Shown piece by piece: positions 47,695 through 54,802 of a stretch of 64,000 nucleotides of DNA. The DNA is taken from positions 1 to 64,000 of the IMG/VR virus record IMGVR_UViG_3300020186_000021; one strand, 5' to 3'. Source of the stretch: a virus. The translations under genes and the position numbers were made by a program. A model generated the notes under the pieces. It was given only the letters and a program-made list of their open reading frames with translations. It did not search any database and was not told the origin of the DNA. The number at the start of each line of letters is the position of its first letter. Within the stretch, counting starts at the first letter, position 1.

Positions 47695-48387
47695 TTAACT
47701 ATCAAACCAAAAAACTATTCTACCTTGCGTATCTGGATCAGTTCTCTCAGCAGAATATAACATACCAATCAAAGCATTAAGACTAGTATATTCAAAATTA
47801 CCAAAATTTATATTGAACAGGTCTATAGGGTCTGGACAATCATCAAGCTTTTTAAGAAGAGGTTTAACTTTCTTCTTTGTCATATCATATTGGGAGTAAT
47901 TAAATTCGATCTGCTCTCTTAGATAGATCTGTCTAACGTGAAATAATTCTTTTGTGGTCAACCACGAATGAGAATGATAATCTGGATGCATGATCTCTTC
48001 TCTTTTTCTGTTTTCTGGATCTGCATCTTGTAATACTTTGATTGAATAACATAAACAGGTTTTCCAATTTTCTGCTATACTCTTTGCAACAAAAGACTGT
48101 CCAAAATCCGACGAACCTGATTCTTTTAATTCTTCATCGGGTATTACTATTAGTTTATATTTGTAACTAGCATCAAATCCAGGAGCTGGATCATCGGGTA
48201 AACCTCTTGGTGAATAACCAAATGGAGAAGCACCTCTTACTTGAGCCATTATACTAAACAGCTCGTAATTTCTACCAACATGAAATTCAGAACAAGCGGA
48301 ATGAATCCAAACAGATTTTTCTGGTATACTTTCTAGTTGGTCTTTCTTAGAGTACCACTCAGGATATATGTGAATATCGCAACCCAT
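47695..48387 (-). CDS. Conserved GCDIH-type hypothetical protein (230 aa)
   Basis: 230 residues starting MGCDIHIYPEW. The pattern GCDIH, then RNYELFSIMAQVRG and RGLPDDPAPGFDAS, is the signature of a widespread phage and bacterial hypothetical family whose activity I do not know; the clustered Cys, His and Asp residues could bind metal. WLTTKELFHVRQIYLREQIE near residue 145 and SLNALIGMLYSAE near the end are helical. It has its own sigma70 promoter directly upstream, so it belongs to the early-type block rather than the late block. Confidence 0.8.
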   Translation of the reverse strand: MGCDIHIYPEWYSKKDQLESIPEKSVWIHSACSEFHVGRNYELFSIMAQVRGASPFGYSPRGLPDDPAPGFDASYKYKLIVIPDEELKESGSSDFGQSFVAKSIAENWKTCLCYSIKVLQDADPENRKREEIMHPDYHSHSWLTTKELFHVRQIYLREQIEFNYSQYDMTKKKVKPLLKKLDDCPDPIDLFNINFGNFEYTSLNALIGMLYSAERTDPDTQGRIVFWFDS

Positions 48388-48393
48388 ATTATA

Positions 48394-48422
48394 ATAATAC
48401 CAGATTAATCATATACTGTCAA
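48394..48422 (-). promoter_or_regulatory. Sigma70 promoter for the GCDIH gene
   Basis: Minus strand TTGACA, 17 bases, then TATTAT, with TGG just before the -10 (extended -10). The ATG of the 230-residue gene follows almost directly, so the leader is very short. Confidence 0.75.
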
Positions 48423-48502
48423 CATAAAAAAACTTTTCATTAGAGTAGGCGCGTACAGTCGCCTCGTGTTATTTTCTCGTCTTCCAACGCTACCTTATAA
48501 GC

Positions 48503-48611
48503 CGCCGGGCCCGGGAGTTTAACCCGGAACCCTTACACCAGAATCCGCTCTCTGTCCTCAACACGGACAGTGCGGTGTTCTTTAGCCGCTCTTTCGTTGA
48601 GCTAGCCCGGC
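48503..48611 (-). ncRNA. tRNA-like structured RNA (~108 nt), possibly a degenerate tRNA-Asn
   Basis: The minus strand has a 7-bp acceptor stem GCCGGGC (48611-48605) with GCCCGGC (48510-48504), then G as discriminator. After TA comes a D-arm GCTC-AACGAAA-GAGC. A T-arm CCGGG-TTAAACT-CCCGG is joined directly to the acceptor. A hairpin CTGTCC-GTGTTGA-GGACAG (48570-48552) has a 7-nt loop with U33 and GTT as possible anticodon, extended below by CCGC/GCGG. It is not a normal tRNA: about 17 extra bases precede the anticodon hairpin and about 24 follow it, G18-G19 and C56 are missing, and CCA is not encoded. Asn tRNAs do have G73. Confidence 0.5.
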
Positions 48612-48639
48612 ATAATTTTAAACCTTATAAGCTCTCTAA

Positions 48640-48933
48640 TTACTGATACTTCCAAGTTCTTGTCTCATAATCATATGACGTTTTGAAATATATAGCTGCC
48701 GACTTAGCAAACTTTTTCCAACACGTACCACTAGCAGATCCAACAGCTTGTCTTGGACCTCTATACTTAACATAAAACTTTGAATTCGGAAACGTCTCTT
48801 TCAATATCTCTTTAACCTTGTCTAGTACCTCAAGCGGAACGTTCTTAACAATACTTGATTCATTCTCTGGACTTTTAACCAGCTTCAATGCTTCATTATA
48901 CTTCTTATTCAATAAACTAAATTCAATTTTCAT
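48640..48933 (-). CDS. Unknown small protein (97 aa)
   Basis: 97 residues from ATG 48933, chosen because AGAGG lies 8 bases upstream; an ATG at 48939 is too close to it. The first half is helical (KKYNEALKLVKSPEN, VLDKVKEILKETFP), the second beta and basic with KYRGPRQAVGSASGTCWKKF and AKSAAIYFK. This resembles small conserved phage proteins of unknown role. A strong promoter lies 36 bases upstream. Confidence 0.7.
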   Translation of the reverse strand: MKIEFSLLNKKYNEALKLVKSPENESSIVKNVPLEVLDKVKEILKETFPNSKFYVKYRGPRQAVGSASGTCWKKFAKSAAIYFKTSYDYETRTWKYQ

Positions 48934-48968
48934 TCTCATTACCTCTTATTCTTATTGTCTATACTTAT

Positions 48969-48998
48969 AGTATACCATAGATCCAATGCTCTTGTCAA
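48969..48998 (-). promoter_or_regulatory. Sigma70 extended -10 promoter
   Basis: Minus strand TTGACA, 18 bases, TATACT, with TGG before the -10. It drives the 97-residue gene. The stretch ATGGTATACTATAAGTATAG recurs with small changes at several other promoters of the right block. Confidence 0.8.
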
Positions 48999-49073
48999 TA
49001 CTTATTTGGAATATAATAGGGTAATAAGTAACGGAAATAGGGTAATGAAACCAGTATATTACCCCATTTAGAA

Positions 49074-49090
49074 CTACGAGTTTTTCTTAG
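49074..49090. repeat. 17-bp hairpin element, copy 1 (GTTTT loop)
   Basis: ctacgagtttttcttag: a 6-base imperfect inverted repeat around the loop GTTTT, located at the stop of the 78-residue gene. A near-perfect copy is at 62983-62999 and an inverted copy at 61350-61366. Confidence 0.5.
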
Positions 49091-49323
49091 AAGAGTATAG
49101 TTTTAAGTGGATTAACGTCTTCAGTTTCCGCAGTTTGTCTTGAATAACCTTCAATCCGTGGTTCAACTTTAACTGGAATCTCTCCAGCATCTTTACGACC
49201 TTTGATATAGAATTCATATTCCTTTTCGTCTCTTGCAAGCTCTAGTGTATCTGTTTTGTTTAATACGTCTTGTCTACCCTGCTCAAAAGCTCTTTGATAA
49301 CGTTTAATGTCTTCACTATTCAT
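49087..49323 (-). CDS. Unknown charged protein (78 aa)
   Basis: 78 residues, highly charged: MNSEDIKRYQRAFEQGRQDV, ELARDEKEYEFYIKGRKDAG, then an extended tail. Follows the 64-residue gene after 8 bases. No family recognised; no motif beyond the charged helix. Confidence 0.65.
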   Translation of the reverse strand: MNSEDIKRYQRAFEQGRQDVLNKTDTLELARDEKEYEFYIKGRKDAGEIPVKVEPRIEGYSRQTAETEDVNPLKTILF

Positions 49324-49331
49324 TGATACCT

Positions 49332-49526
49332 CTATTGTATTTGATGATTACCTGATTGCAATTGACTTGTTTGATAATGGAATTTAAGTTCAATTATTGC
49401 TTCTTCACTGCTAAGAAACGAACAACTATAAAGCGACCACGACGGCTGAGCAACCCAACGATCTGATAGCTCATAAACCTTACCAATAACAACCCCATTA
49501 AGCACAACTGATATTTCATTTTTCAT
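49332..49526 (-). CDS. Unknown small protein (64 aa)
   Basis: 64 residues, beta at the start (NEISVVLNGVVIGKVYELSD) with aromatic WVAQPSWSLYSC, then a short helix SSEEAIIELKFHYQTS. Adjacent to the 63-residue gene with one base between. Unknown. Confidence 0.6.
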   Translation of the reverse strand: MKNEISVVLNGVVIGKVYELSDRWVAQPSWSLYSCSFLSSEEAIIELKFHYQTSQLQSGNHQIQ

Positions 49527-49527
49527 A

Positions 49528-49719
49528 TTAATGTTTCTCCGAAAGATATAAAGGATCTATTTGCTGATTATGAACTGAACCTTCCGTGAAGTAAATTCGT
49601 ACTTCGTCTTTTATTAAGACTGCGATTCCAATTCTTCCGTGTAGCTCGTGATATGGTTGAAGTGTACTAGGTGAATTCACCCATACACGTTTTGGAGTAT
49701 TTAAATTTTCTTTATTCAT
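49528..49719 (-). CDS. Unknown small protein (63 aa)
   Basis: 63 residues from ATG 49719, chosen because GGGAGA lies at the right distance; a longer in-frame start at 49746 lies deep inside the upstream gene. Beta-rich (RVWVNSPSTLQPYHELHGRI, GIAVLIKDEVRIYFTEG), possibly a small SH3-like fold. Overlaps the upstream gene end by 8 bases. Confidence 0.6.
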   Translation of the reverse strand: MNKENLNTPKRVWVNSPSTLQPYHELHGRIGIAVLIKDEVRIYFTEGSVHNQQIDPLYLSEKH

Positions 49720-49909
49720 ATTGATCTCCCAAAACAACTTCTTCAACTTCTCTTTCTTCTATTGTCTCAATCAAGCTCTTTACCGTCTCACTAGCATCAC
49801 GATAATGCTCACCCTCTAGTAGACTTCGACTAGCTAGTACAACGTCTTTAAGCTCTTCTAATAGCTTCAATAGTTCTTCTTTTCTACTTGGAAAATATAT
49901 TGCTTTCAT
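49712..49909 (-). CDS. Unknown acidic helical protein (65 aa)
   Basis: 65 residues, almost all helix: FPSRKEELLKLLEELKDVVL, then SLLEGEHYRDASETVKSLIE and an acidic end. Could form a coiled coil. Follows the 84-residue gene by 8 bases. No family recognised. Confidence 0.6.
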   Translation of the reverse strand: MKAIYFPSRKEELLKLLEELKDVVLASRSLLEGEHYRDASETVKSLIETIEEREVEEVVLGDQYE

Positions 49910-49917
49910 GTTACCTC

Positions 49918-50172
49918 TTATAGTTTAACAATGCTAAGTGGAAATTTCTTGTCTAATGTCTCTTGCTCAACTTCGATCACGTTAAAAGCAGAATGAGTAT
50001 TTCCAATAACCTTCTCACTAAAAAATTGATTGATATGTTTAGTAGTAGTCTTACTATGTTTTTTACTTGTCTTGAAAACTTCTCCAGTCAACTTATTGAC
50101 ATAAGCAACCGGAGTAGTATAACTAAACAAAACTAAAGTTTCCGGACTTTCAATTATTGTTGCTGTACTCAT
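49918..50172 (-). CDS. DUF8033-like small protein (84 aa)
   Basis: 84 residues with ETLVLFSYTTPVAYVNKLTG, then VFKTSKKHSKTTTKHINQFF. The pattern of a Y-x-TPVA strand followed by a Lys-rich S-x-TT-x-KHIN segment recalls the DUF8033 family of small phage and bacterial proteins; I am not certain. Good ribosome-binding site AAGAGG upstream. Function unknown. Confidence 0.65.
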   Translation of the reverse strand: MSTATIIESPETLVLFSYTTPVAYVNKLTGEVFKTSKKHSKTTTKHINQFFSEKVIGNTHSAFNVIEVEQETLDKKFPLSIVKL

Positions 50173-50182
50173 GATTTACCTC

Positions 50183-50469
50183 TTATGAATGAATATATAA
50201 AGCTACTGATTTACCTCTGAAAATACTAACTTCAGCTACAACTTGATTAGCTTCAAGATTTTCAAGTTTGATTTCATTTTTTTGAAACGGTCCACCATTA
50301 GATGAAACCGGAACCGCATGACCATTATCCAAAAATTATTTTTAGAACCCTCATCCCAATATGAAGCTAAACCCATTCCAGGTTTAAAGTTTTCTAGTTT
50401 AACATTACGACCACGATATCCAGTCACTTGCTTAATTTTTTTTACTTGCGTATCACTTAATTGAATCAT
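50183..50469 (-). pseudogene. Small gene split by a -1 frameshift (about 95 aa if joined)
   Basis: The frame from ATG 50469 reads sensibly to residue 46 (QVTGYRGRNVKLENFKPGMG, LASYWDEGSKNNF) and then turns into low-complexity sequence. In the -1 frame the reading continues as LDNGHAVPVSSNGGPF and KLENLEANQVVAEVSIFRGK to a stop at 50183. The switch lies at a run of five T on the minus strand (50335-50331), where one more T would restore the frame. This may be a real mutation, a sequencing indel, or slippage on the Phe codon. AAGAGG is upstream of the next gene. Function unknown. Confidence 0.6.
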
Positions 50470-50507
50470 AATATAACTACCTCTTAGTTCTTATTGTCTA
50501 TACTTAT

Positions 50508-50537
50508 AGTATATCATGGAATAACTGCTACTGTCAA
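50508..50537 (-). promoter_or_regulatory. Sigma70 extended -10 promoter
   Basis: Minus strand TTGACA, 18 bases, TATACT preceded by TGA. It points into the frameshifted gene and the 84-residue gene. Near-identical to the promoter at 48969 from the -10 box through the transcription start. Confidence 0.8.
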
Positions 50538-50571
50538 CAACTATTCCACGATATCTAAGTGGTTGATTTTA

Positions 50572-50829
50572 TTAGATTTTAGTTAATAGACTTGGTGAAC
50601 ATTTCCAGTTTCCATTATTAATATCTTTAACTTTAATGCTTTTTAGGTTTACTTTGGTAACTTGACCAGTTAATTTTTGATTATATTTTCCTGTGAAGGA
50701 AACCCGATCTCCAACACTAAAGGTAATTGCTAGTGCGGCTTGCTTATAGTTTAAAGCTACTACGATACGATGATTTAATTCTCTTAGTTCTTCTCTGCTT
50801 AGTTTGTTCAATTCGTTTTGTGTAATCAT
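50572..50829 (-). CDS. Small KOW/SH3-like protein (85 aa)
   Basis: 85 residues from ATG 50829 (GAGG eight bases upstream). A helical start (TQNELNKLSREELRELNHRI) is followed by a beta part ITFSVGDRVSFTGKYNQKLT, GQVTKVNLKSIKVKD and WKCSPSLLTKI, which looks like a small SH3 or KOW barrel as in some phage transcription- or RNA-binding proteins. The fold is inferred by pattern only; binding partner unknown. The leader from its promoter is about 100 bases long. Confidence 0.65.
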   Translation of the reverse strand: MITQNELNKLSREELRELNHRIVVALNYKQAALAITFSVGDRVSFTGKYNQKLTGQVTKVNLKSIKVKDINNGNWKCSPSLLTKI

Positions 50830-50937
50830 GTTCAATACCTCATTATAAAATAAACGGTTTATATGTCTCTGGTGGGAAAGGTGGAAACCGTAAACACCTC
50901 AGAATGAATTTGATATCAACTCACTCTCTATACTATA

Positions 50938-50967
50938 AGTATATCATGGATTATCCGTCACTGTCAA
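50938..50967 (-). promoter_or_regulatory. Sigma70 extended -10 promoter
   Basis: Minus strand TTGACA, 18 bases, TATACT preceded by TGA. About 105 bases upstream of ATG 50829; the leader between them contains no ORF that I can support. Confidence 0.8.
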
Positions 50968-51008
50968 CAGTTATTCCAAGAGACTATAAGGTATTGATTT
51001 TGTTCAAT

Positions 51009-51587
51009 TTAATAATGACGGATTTCTAAACCCTTACTAGTTCTTAGTTTGTTTACTCTTGCTAGTGCGGTCTTACGTTTATTAATGCGCTTTACAGTAT
51101 CATCATAATACTTTCCTTGGGATTCTTCATCAGTATCATAGCGATAACTGTGGCCGACTGCATACTTCACCCAACACGGCCGACAAGCATTAACAATCCA
51201 GCCCTGACCTAATTGGATAGATGGAGCGGAACAAGTCTCACAAGTAGAATCACATTTTTCTTCTGCTTCTCTGATAAGTTTACTCATTTCATCAGTCTCG
51301 CCATGCATATAGAATCTAAGTCCGCCAAACTTTTCTTTAACCTGAGCAACATGAAAATTTTGCTGTTCGTCTAACGGTAATGTATTGATTAATGCTTCAA
51401 TCTTTAAGCATAGTTCTTTTAGGATAGGAAACCACCCACCACCACACTCAAAACCAAAAGCAATCGGATGAAAAGGTTCTCGACCTTTAGCGGCCCATTG
51501 ATCATTAAGTTTTTGTCTCTCTTCCCAGAACGATCTGAAAAGTTTAGGACAACTATCTGTTATTTCTTTCTCTAATTCATCTTTCAT
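51009..51587 (-). CDS. Conserved phage protein with CxxC zinc-binding pairs (192 aa)
   Basis: 192 residues. The sequence FGFECGGGWFPILKELCLKI, then VAQVKEKFGGLRFYMHG, then CDSTCETCSAP and NACRPCWV matches a conserved phage/bacterial hypothetical family with a Cys4 zinc site in the C-terminal half. The end is basic (KRINKRKTALARVNKLRTSK), which could bind nucleic acid. It overlaps the next upstream gene in an ATGA arrangement. Activity unknown to me. Confidence 0.78.
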   Translation of the reverse strand: MKDELEKEITDSCPKLFRSFWEERQKLNDQWAAKGREPFHPIAFGFECGGGWFPILKELCLKIEALINTLPLDEQQNFHVAQVKEKFGGLRFYMHGETDEMSKLIREAEEKCDSTCETCSAPSIQLGQGWIVNACRPCWVKYAVGHSYRYDTDEESQGKYYDDTVKRINKRKTALARVNKLRTSKGLEIRHY

Positions 51588-51823
51588 AATTTACCATAAA
51601 AAACTTGATCGTATATCCACATTAAAGTCATCTGAGATAGTTTAAGATTATCTAAATTTGAACCACTCTCTTTATCCAATTGATTTTGTAATGCTACTAT
51701 TTTAGTTTGTAGTCTATCACAAAATAATCTTTTTTCAACGCCAGTCAACTTAGGAAGTTGTTCATTTTCAAACTGTCTCTTCCCATGCCTCCTTTCAAAT
51801 GCGTCTAATATATCTCTACTCAT
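51584..51823 (-). CDS. Unknown helical protein (79 aa)
   Basis: 79 residues, helical: MSRDILDAFERRHGKRQFEN, LTGVEKRLFCDRLQTKIVAL, and a final helix LSQMTLMWIYDQVFYGKL. ATGA overlap with the downstream gene and an 8-base overlap with the upstream one. Its C-terminal helix resembles those of the next four genes. Confidence 0.65.
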   Translation of the reverse strand: MSRDILDAFERRHGKRQFENEQLPKLTGVEKRLFCDRLQTKIVALQNQLDKESGSNLDNLKLSQMTLMWIYDQVFYGKL

Positions 51824-52037
51824 CGTGTGTTAAGTTATATACTTCCTCTAGTGTTGCCACTAATCCATTTTCAGAATTTTTACTCAATTCATTTTGAGCT
51901 AACATCAGTATAAACTCTAATATACCTTTTGTCAAGAGAATATCTTCTTTCTCTTTTGTCTTCTTAGTATTATCTGGCATTTTATCCAGTTTAGCTTCGA
52001 TGCGAGCCACAAGTTCATTTAATTTATTCTTATTCAT
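51816..52037 (-). CDS. Unknown helical protein, tandem small-helix family (73 aa)
   Basis: 73 residues: NKLNELVARIEAKLDKMPDN, KTKEKEDILLTKGILEFILM, LAQNELSK, then an acidic tail. The middle helix pair has the same order and spacing as in the 125-, 156- and 86-residue proteins upstream, suggesting duplication. Function unknown. Confidence 0.62.
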   Translation of the reverse strand: MNKNKLNELVARIEAKLDKMPDNTKKTKEKEDILLTKGILEFILMLAQNELSKNSENGLVATLEEVYNLTHDE

Positions 52038-52045
52038 ATTGTCTC

Positions 52046-52423
52046 CTAAAATAGGTCATCGTGTTTTGCTAAGGCCAAAAGAAACTTCATTGCATATAAA
52101 CTAAACAATATAGTTTCTCTTTCTTGTTTTGTTATTGTGTAATCTTGATACTGTACATTCAAATCTTTCATTCTATCTGATATTAATTGGCAGAACTCTT
52201 CTCTCTGTTTTTCGTTTATTCTTGTATATCTTCTACTTTGAGGAAGACAACGTTCAATAGTAGTAGCCATTATCTTCCAGATGTATCCCTGAAGCTTTTC
52301 GTTATCTGTCGTTTCACTCTTAACTGTATTGGTTATTCTATTCTGTAATTGCTCATAGAAATATAATAGATCTTCTTTATCATACCACCTTAATAGAAAC
52401 CCCACATCTTTAAAAAGTTTCAT
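52046..52423 (-). CDS. Unknown helical protein, tandem small-helix family (125 aa)
   Basis: 125 residues: FLLRWYDKEDLLYFYEQLQN, then IWKIMATTIERCLPQ, INEKQREEFCQLISDRMKDL and the end KQERETILFSLYAMKFLLAL. The last helix (polar E-rich start, then LLxLA) matches its neighbours. Probably a small helical-bundle protein of unknown role. Confidence 0.65.
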   Translation of the reverse strand: MKLFKDVGFLLRWYDKEDLLYFYEQLQNRITNTVKSETTDNEKLQGYIWKIMATTIERCLPQSRRYTRINEKQREEFCQLISDRMKDLNVQYQDYTITKQERETILFSLYAMKFLLALAKHDDLF

Positions 52424-52424
52424 A

Positions 52425-52895
52425 TTAATCTTTTAGTTGATTGACAAATACTTCCGTTACAAGTTCCCTGCTCATTTCTAATATATCAATTGATAACGTC
52501 AATGCGTCTTTTTCTTCTTGTGTCTTAGCAACAAGTCTTATTCTTATTAGACTGGCGATTTTTAAATTGAGTTTATCCACATATTCCCGCGCTCTATATG
52601 AAGTTACTGACCTATCTCTTTTTTGAATATTAAAATTATTAGGAATTCCTACACCCGCATAAACTGGATTCTGGCTTGGTGGAGTATGAACGTGGGCACC
52701 CATTATTCCCGGAACAGCTCCCATCGGTATATGAACATTATGAGCATTTTGACTCCATGAATGTGTTACTGGATGAGTAGATGCTGTACTAGTAGCTGAA
52801 CCAATATCATTAGCATCAAGATCTTTGAATTCGTGTGCTGCCTCATTTAATTGAGTATTAAGTGATTTCTTAAATAGCTTTTTAAACCACTGCAT
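52425..52895 (-). CDS. Unknown protein with His-rich linker and C-terminal helix (156 aa)
   Basis: 156 residues. A basic helix at the start (MQWFKKLFKKSLNTQLNEAA), then a His/Ser/Gly/Pro-rich segment (HPVTHSWSQNAHNVHIPMGA, GIMGAHVHTPPSQ) that looks disordered, then a helical domain YVDKLNLKIASLIRIRLVAK, EEKDALTLSIDILEMSRELV. The end belongs to the tandem helix family. The amphipathic first helix may touch membranes. Overlaps its upstream neighbour by 14 bases. Confidence 0.65.
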   Translation of the reverse strand: MQWFKKLFKKSLNTQLNEAAHEFKDLDANDIGSATSTASTHPVTHSWSQNAHNVHIPMGAVPGIMGAHVHTPPSQNPVYAGVGIPNNFNIQKRDRSVTSYRAREYVDKLNLKIASLIRIRLVAKTQEEKDALTLSIDILEMSRELVTEVFVNQLKD

Positions 52896-53142
52896 CGGCC
52901 CTCAACTTTTTTGAATATGATAGTATTATTTTTAATGATAGTGCGGTAAGCAAATAGCTATTATAAGCATCTGCGGAAGATTTATCATCTAATTTTTCTA
53001 CTTGGACAACAAGCTCTGCCAGCTTCGCGCGGATCATCGCTTCAGTAAGTTTTAACTCACGTTCCGATATAGTATCATCACGTCTAAGGACTTCATTTAA
53101 TAGAAAGTCTTTAATCGCTTTCTGCGCCGAGTTTTCTTTCAT
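52882..53142 (-). CDS. Unknown helical protein, tandem small-helix family (86 aa)
   Basis: 86 residues: AQKAIKDFLLNEVLRRDDTI, SERELKLTEAMIRAKLAELV, then LLTALSLKIILSYSKKLRAD. The final helix fits the family of the neighbouring genes. It overlaps the next gene upstream by 32 bases. Unknown function. Confidence 0.62.
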   Translation of the reverse strand: MKENSAQKAIKDFLLNEVLRRDDTISERELKLTEAMIRAKLAELVVQVEKLDDKSSADAYNSYLLTALSLKIILSYSKKLRADAVV

Positions 53143-53368
53143 TACGAGTAGTCCTTAATAGCAATGCGTTTGGCCTTTCTGTGTCTTTTACCTGATTAGG
53201 TTCAATAACATCATGTGAACCCATCCACCATTCCTTATTAGCATTAAATGTTACATAGTCTGTAACGGCCCGAGTTATGTCATCAAATCCACCTTCATAT
53301 CCTGGAACTAACACTTCAAGATCTTGTGGAGCTGTCTTTAGTAATTCAATTAATTCACCAACTTTCAT
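53111..53368 (-). CDS. Conserved small phage protein (85 aa)
   Basis: 85 residues starting MKVGELIELLKTAPQDLEVL, VPGYEGGFDDIT; this start is shared by a common family of small phage and plasmid hypothetical proteins. The rest is extended and charged. ATGA overlap with the upstream gene. Confidence 0.7.
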   Translation of the reverse strand: MKVGELIELLKTAPQDLEVLVPGYEGGFDDITRAVTDYVTFNANKEWWMGSHDVIEPNQVKDTERPNALLLRTTRNERKLGAESD

Positions 53369-53616
53369 ACTTGATATTCCTTTTCTAAAAAAGCAATAGC
53401 AGCACGAATTAGCATGGCAGATGTTCCAGTGTTTAAAAGAAGTGTACTATCATTAATACCTTGATATTGAGAATTGCGAATACTTTCTAATTTCTTATTA
53501 AGCACAAATTTAAGTGCATATGGACTAGATAGGGATGAACCATATCCATAATGTTCGCAAGCTATCCGAATAGCATCTTTTACTTGACCTTTTTCATAAT
53601 CATTCAATTCTAACAT
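53365..53616 (-). CDS. Unknown small protein (83 aa)
   Basis: 83 residues: LELNDYEKGQVKDAIRIACE, SSPYALKFVLNKKLESIRNS, then TSAMLIRAAIAFLEKEYQV. Helical throughout. Ends in an ATGA overlap with the next gene. No recognised family. Confidence 0.62.
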   Translation of the reverse strand: MLELNDYEKGQVKDAIRIACEHYGYGSSLSSPYALKFVLNKKLESIRNSQYQGINDSTLLLNTGTSAMLIRAAIAFLEKEYQV

Positions 53617-53629
53617 AATGAAATTATCC

Positions 53630-53860
53630 TTATACTAATTCAGTGCCATCAATCAAACGCTCTTCGGCCGATGAGGAAAGAATACCTCTAGTGGCAAGCT
53701 CTTCTCTTACAATAGCTTTACATTCACTATGTTTAAGTTTCTTATCTGGAGTATCCGCAACAAGTGCTTCATTCAGCATCTTGTTATTTTTCTTTGCTAG
53801 ATCTCTTGTGCTTAATGCTCTGATTGCCGCTTCTTCTTCTGTTGTATGATATGTTGCCAT
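53630..53860 (-). CDS. Unknown small protein (76 aa)
   Basis: 76 residues, helical and mixed charge: TTEEEAAIRALSTRDLAKKN, KLKHSECKAIVREELATRGI, SSAEERLIDG. AGAGGTAATACAA supplies the ribosome-binding site. The upstream gap of 34 bases contains TATAATAAATAG, a possible promoter box, but no clear -35. Unknown function. Confidence 0.62.
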   Translation of the reverse strand: MATYHTTEEEAAIRALSTRDLAKKNNKMLNEALVADTPDKKLKHSECKAIVREELATRGILSSSAEERLIDGTELV

Positions 53861-53894
53861 TTGTATTACCTCTATAAACTAATAGACCTATTTA

Positions 53895-54224
53895 TTATAC
53901 TTTACCTGACATGAAAAACCAGTTCTCAAGAAAGTTATCCAAACTCATTACCTTACCCAATGTTCCAGTATGGATAAAAACCATCTCTGTTTCATTTATT
54001 GAAATAATCTCTCCGGTAATTTTGACAAACAAAACCTCATCGGTCTTCTGGTCTTTAACAACACGGAAGAAAGTATACGTTTCACCCACAGTTAAATCTT
54101 CTAATGATTCATCATCAATCTTATCGAAATAATCTTCAAATACATCCCTTTCAACAAACGTATAAAATCGCCCGCCGGTGTATGGAATATAAGTACCCTC
54201 TAAATGGTTTTCAAAATTGTTCAT
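53895..54224 (-). CDS. Unknown beta-rich protein (109 aa)
   Basis: 109 residues, acidic and beta: GTYIPYTGGRFYTFVERDVF, LTVGETYTFFRVVKDQKTDE, VLFVKITGEIISINETEMVF. The VGETYTFFRV strand set suggests a small barrel. ATGA overlap with the upstream 193-residue gene. No recognised family. Confidence 0.65.
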   Translation of the reverse strand: MNNFENHLEGTYIPYTGGRFYTFVERDVFEDYFDKIDDESLEDLTVGETYTFFRVVKDQKTDEVLFVKITGEIISINETEMVFIHTGTLGKVMSLDNFLENWFFMSGKV

Positions 54225-54802
54225 ACTCTACCTCTATATGCTTTTGTGAATAAATTTGGCTCATAGTCGGCAGATTCAAACACGAATGTTCGATTACCTC
54301 GACCTTTTAATTGACTGTAAAATTGTCCTATCTTATTTGCTTTCCAATCACCAACAGTAACTTCAGTGCCCAGGCCAGGCCAACGTGGATTACCATTAGT
54401 ATCATTACCGGCAGATGTTCCGATCAGCATAGCTTTTTCACCGAATTCTTTATACAGAACACTGTCTTGATTCCATTTATGTCCTGAAGCTTTTAAGAAT
54501 CCTTTCAGTTTACCGTTATCATCAGGGGAACTAATAATTAAAAAGCTCTGTTCAACAACGGGCTTTCCGTTTTCTACATAGTGCCCAGTTAAATTAATAA
54601 AACCAAAACCATTAGTTTGTATACTAAATTTCAATTGCTGATTGCGTCTTATGTTTTCTTTTAACTCGAACTCACTTCTAAAAGCAGTCATCATCCCAAT
54701 AGTTTTTTCTTGAGAGTGTTGATAGATACGTCCAATAGAAGTCTCATGAAGATACTGTTCTTTGAATCCGAAAATCTTTTTAAATCTACCCTGTATACTC
54801 AT
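54221..54802 (-). CDS. Conserved phage protein of unknown function (193 aa)
   Basis: 193 residues from ATG 54802, which overlaps the previous stop by one base (TGATG) and has AAGGA six bases upstream; a GTG one codon earlier is less likely. Residues 38-85 read MMTAFRSEFELKENIRRNQQ, LKFSIQTNGFGFINLTGHYV, EN, then EQSFLIISS and WNQDSVLYKEFG with AMLIGTSAG, a pattern found in conserved phage proteins of unknown role. The C-terminus is basic and aromatic. Confidence 0.72.
   Translation of the reverse strand: MSIQGRFKKIFGFKEQYLHETSIGRIYQHSQEKTIGMMTAFRSEFELKENIRRNQQLKFSIQTNGFGFINLTGHYVENGKPVVEQSFLIISSPDDNGKLKGFLKASGHKWNQDSVLYKEFGEKAMLIGTSAGNDTNGNPRWPGLGTEVTVGDWKANKIGQFYSQLKGRGNRTFVFESADYEPNLFTKAYRGRV

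Noticed and set aside
48503-48611. Standard tRNA gene
   Set aside because: Stems fit, but the central part is too long and elbow bases G18, G19 and C56 are absent; kept only as tRNA-like RNA.
53880-53900. TATAATAAATAG promoter before the 76-residue gene
   Set aside because: No fitting -35, and it is neither an exact late box nor a full sigma70 promoter.
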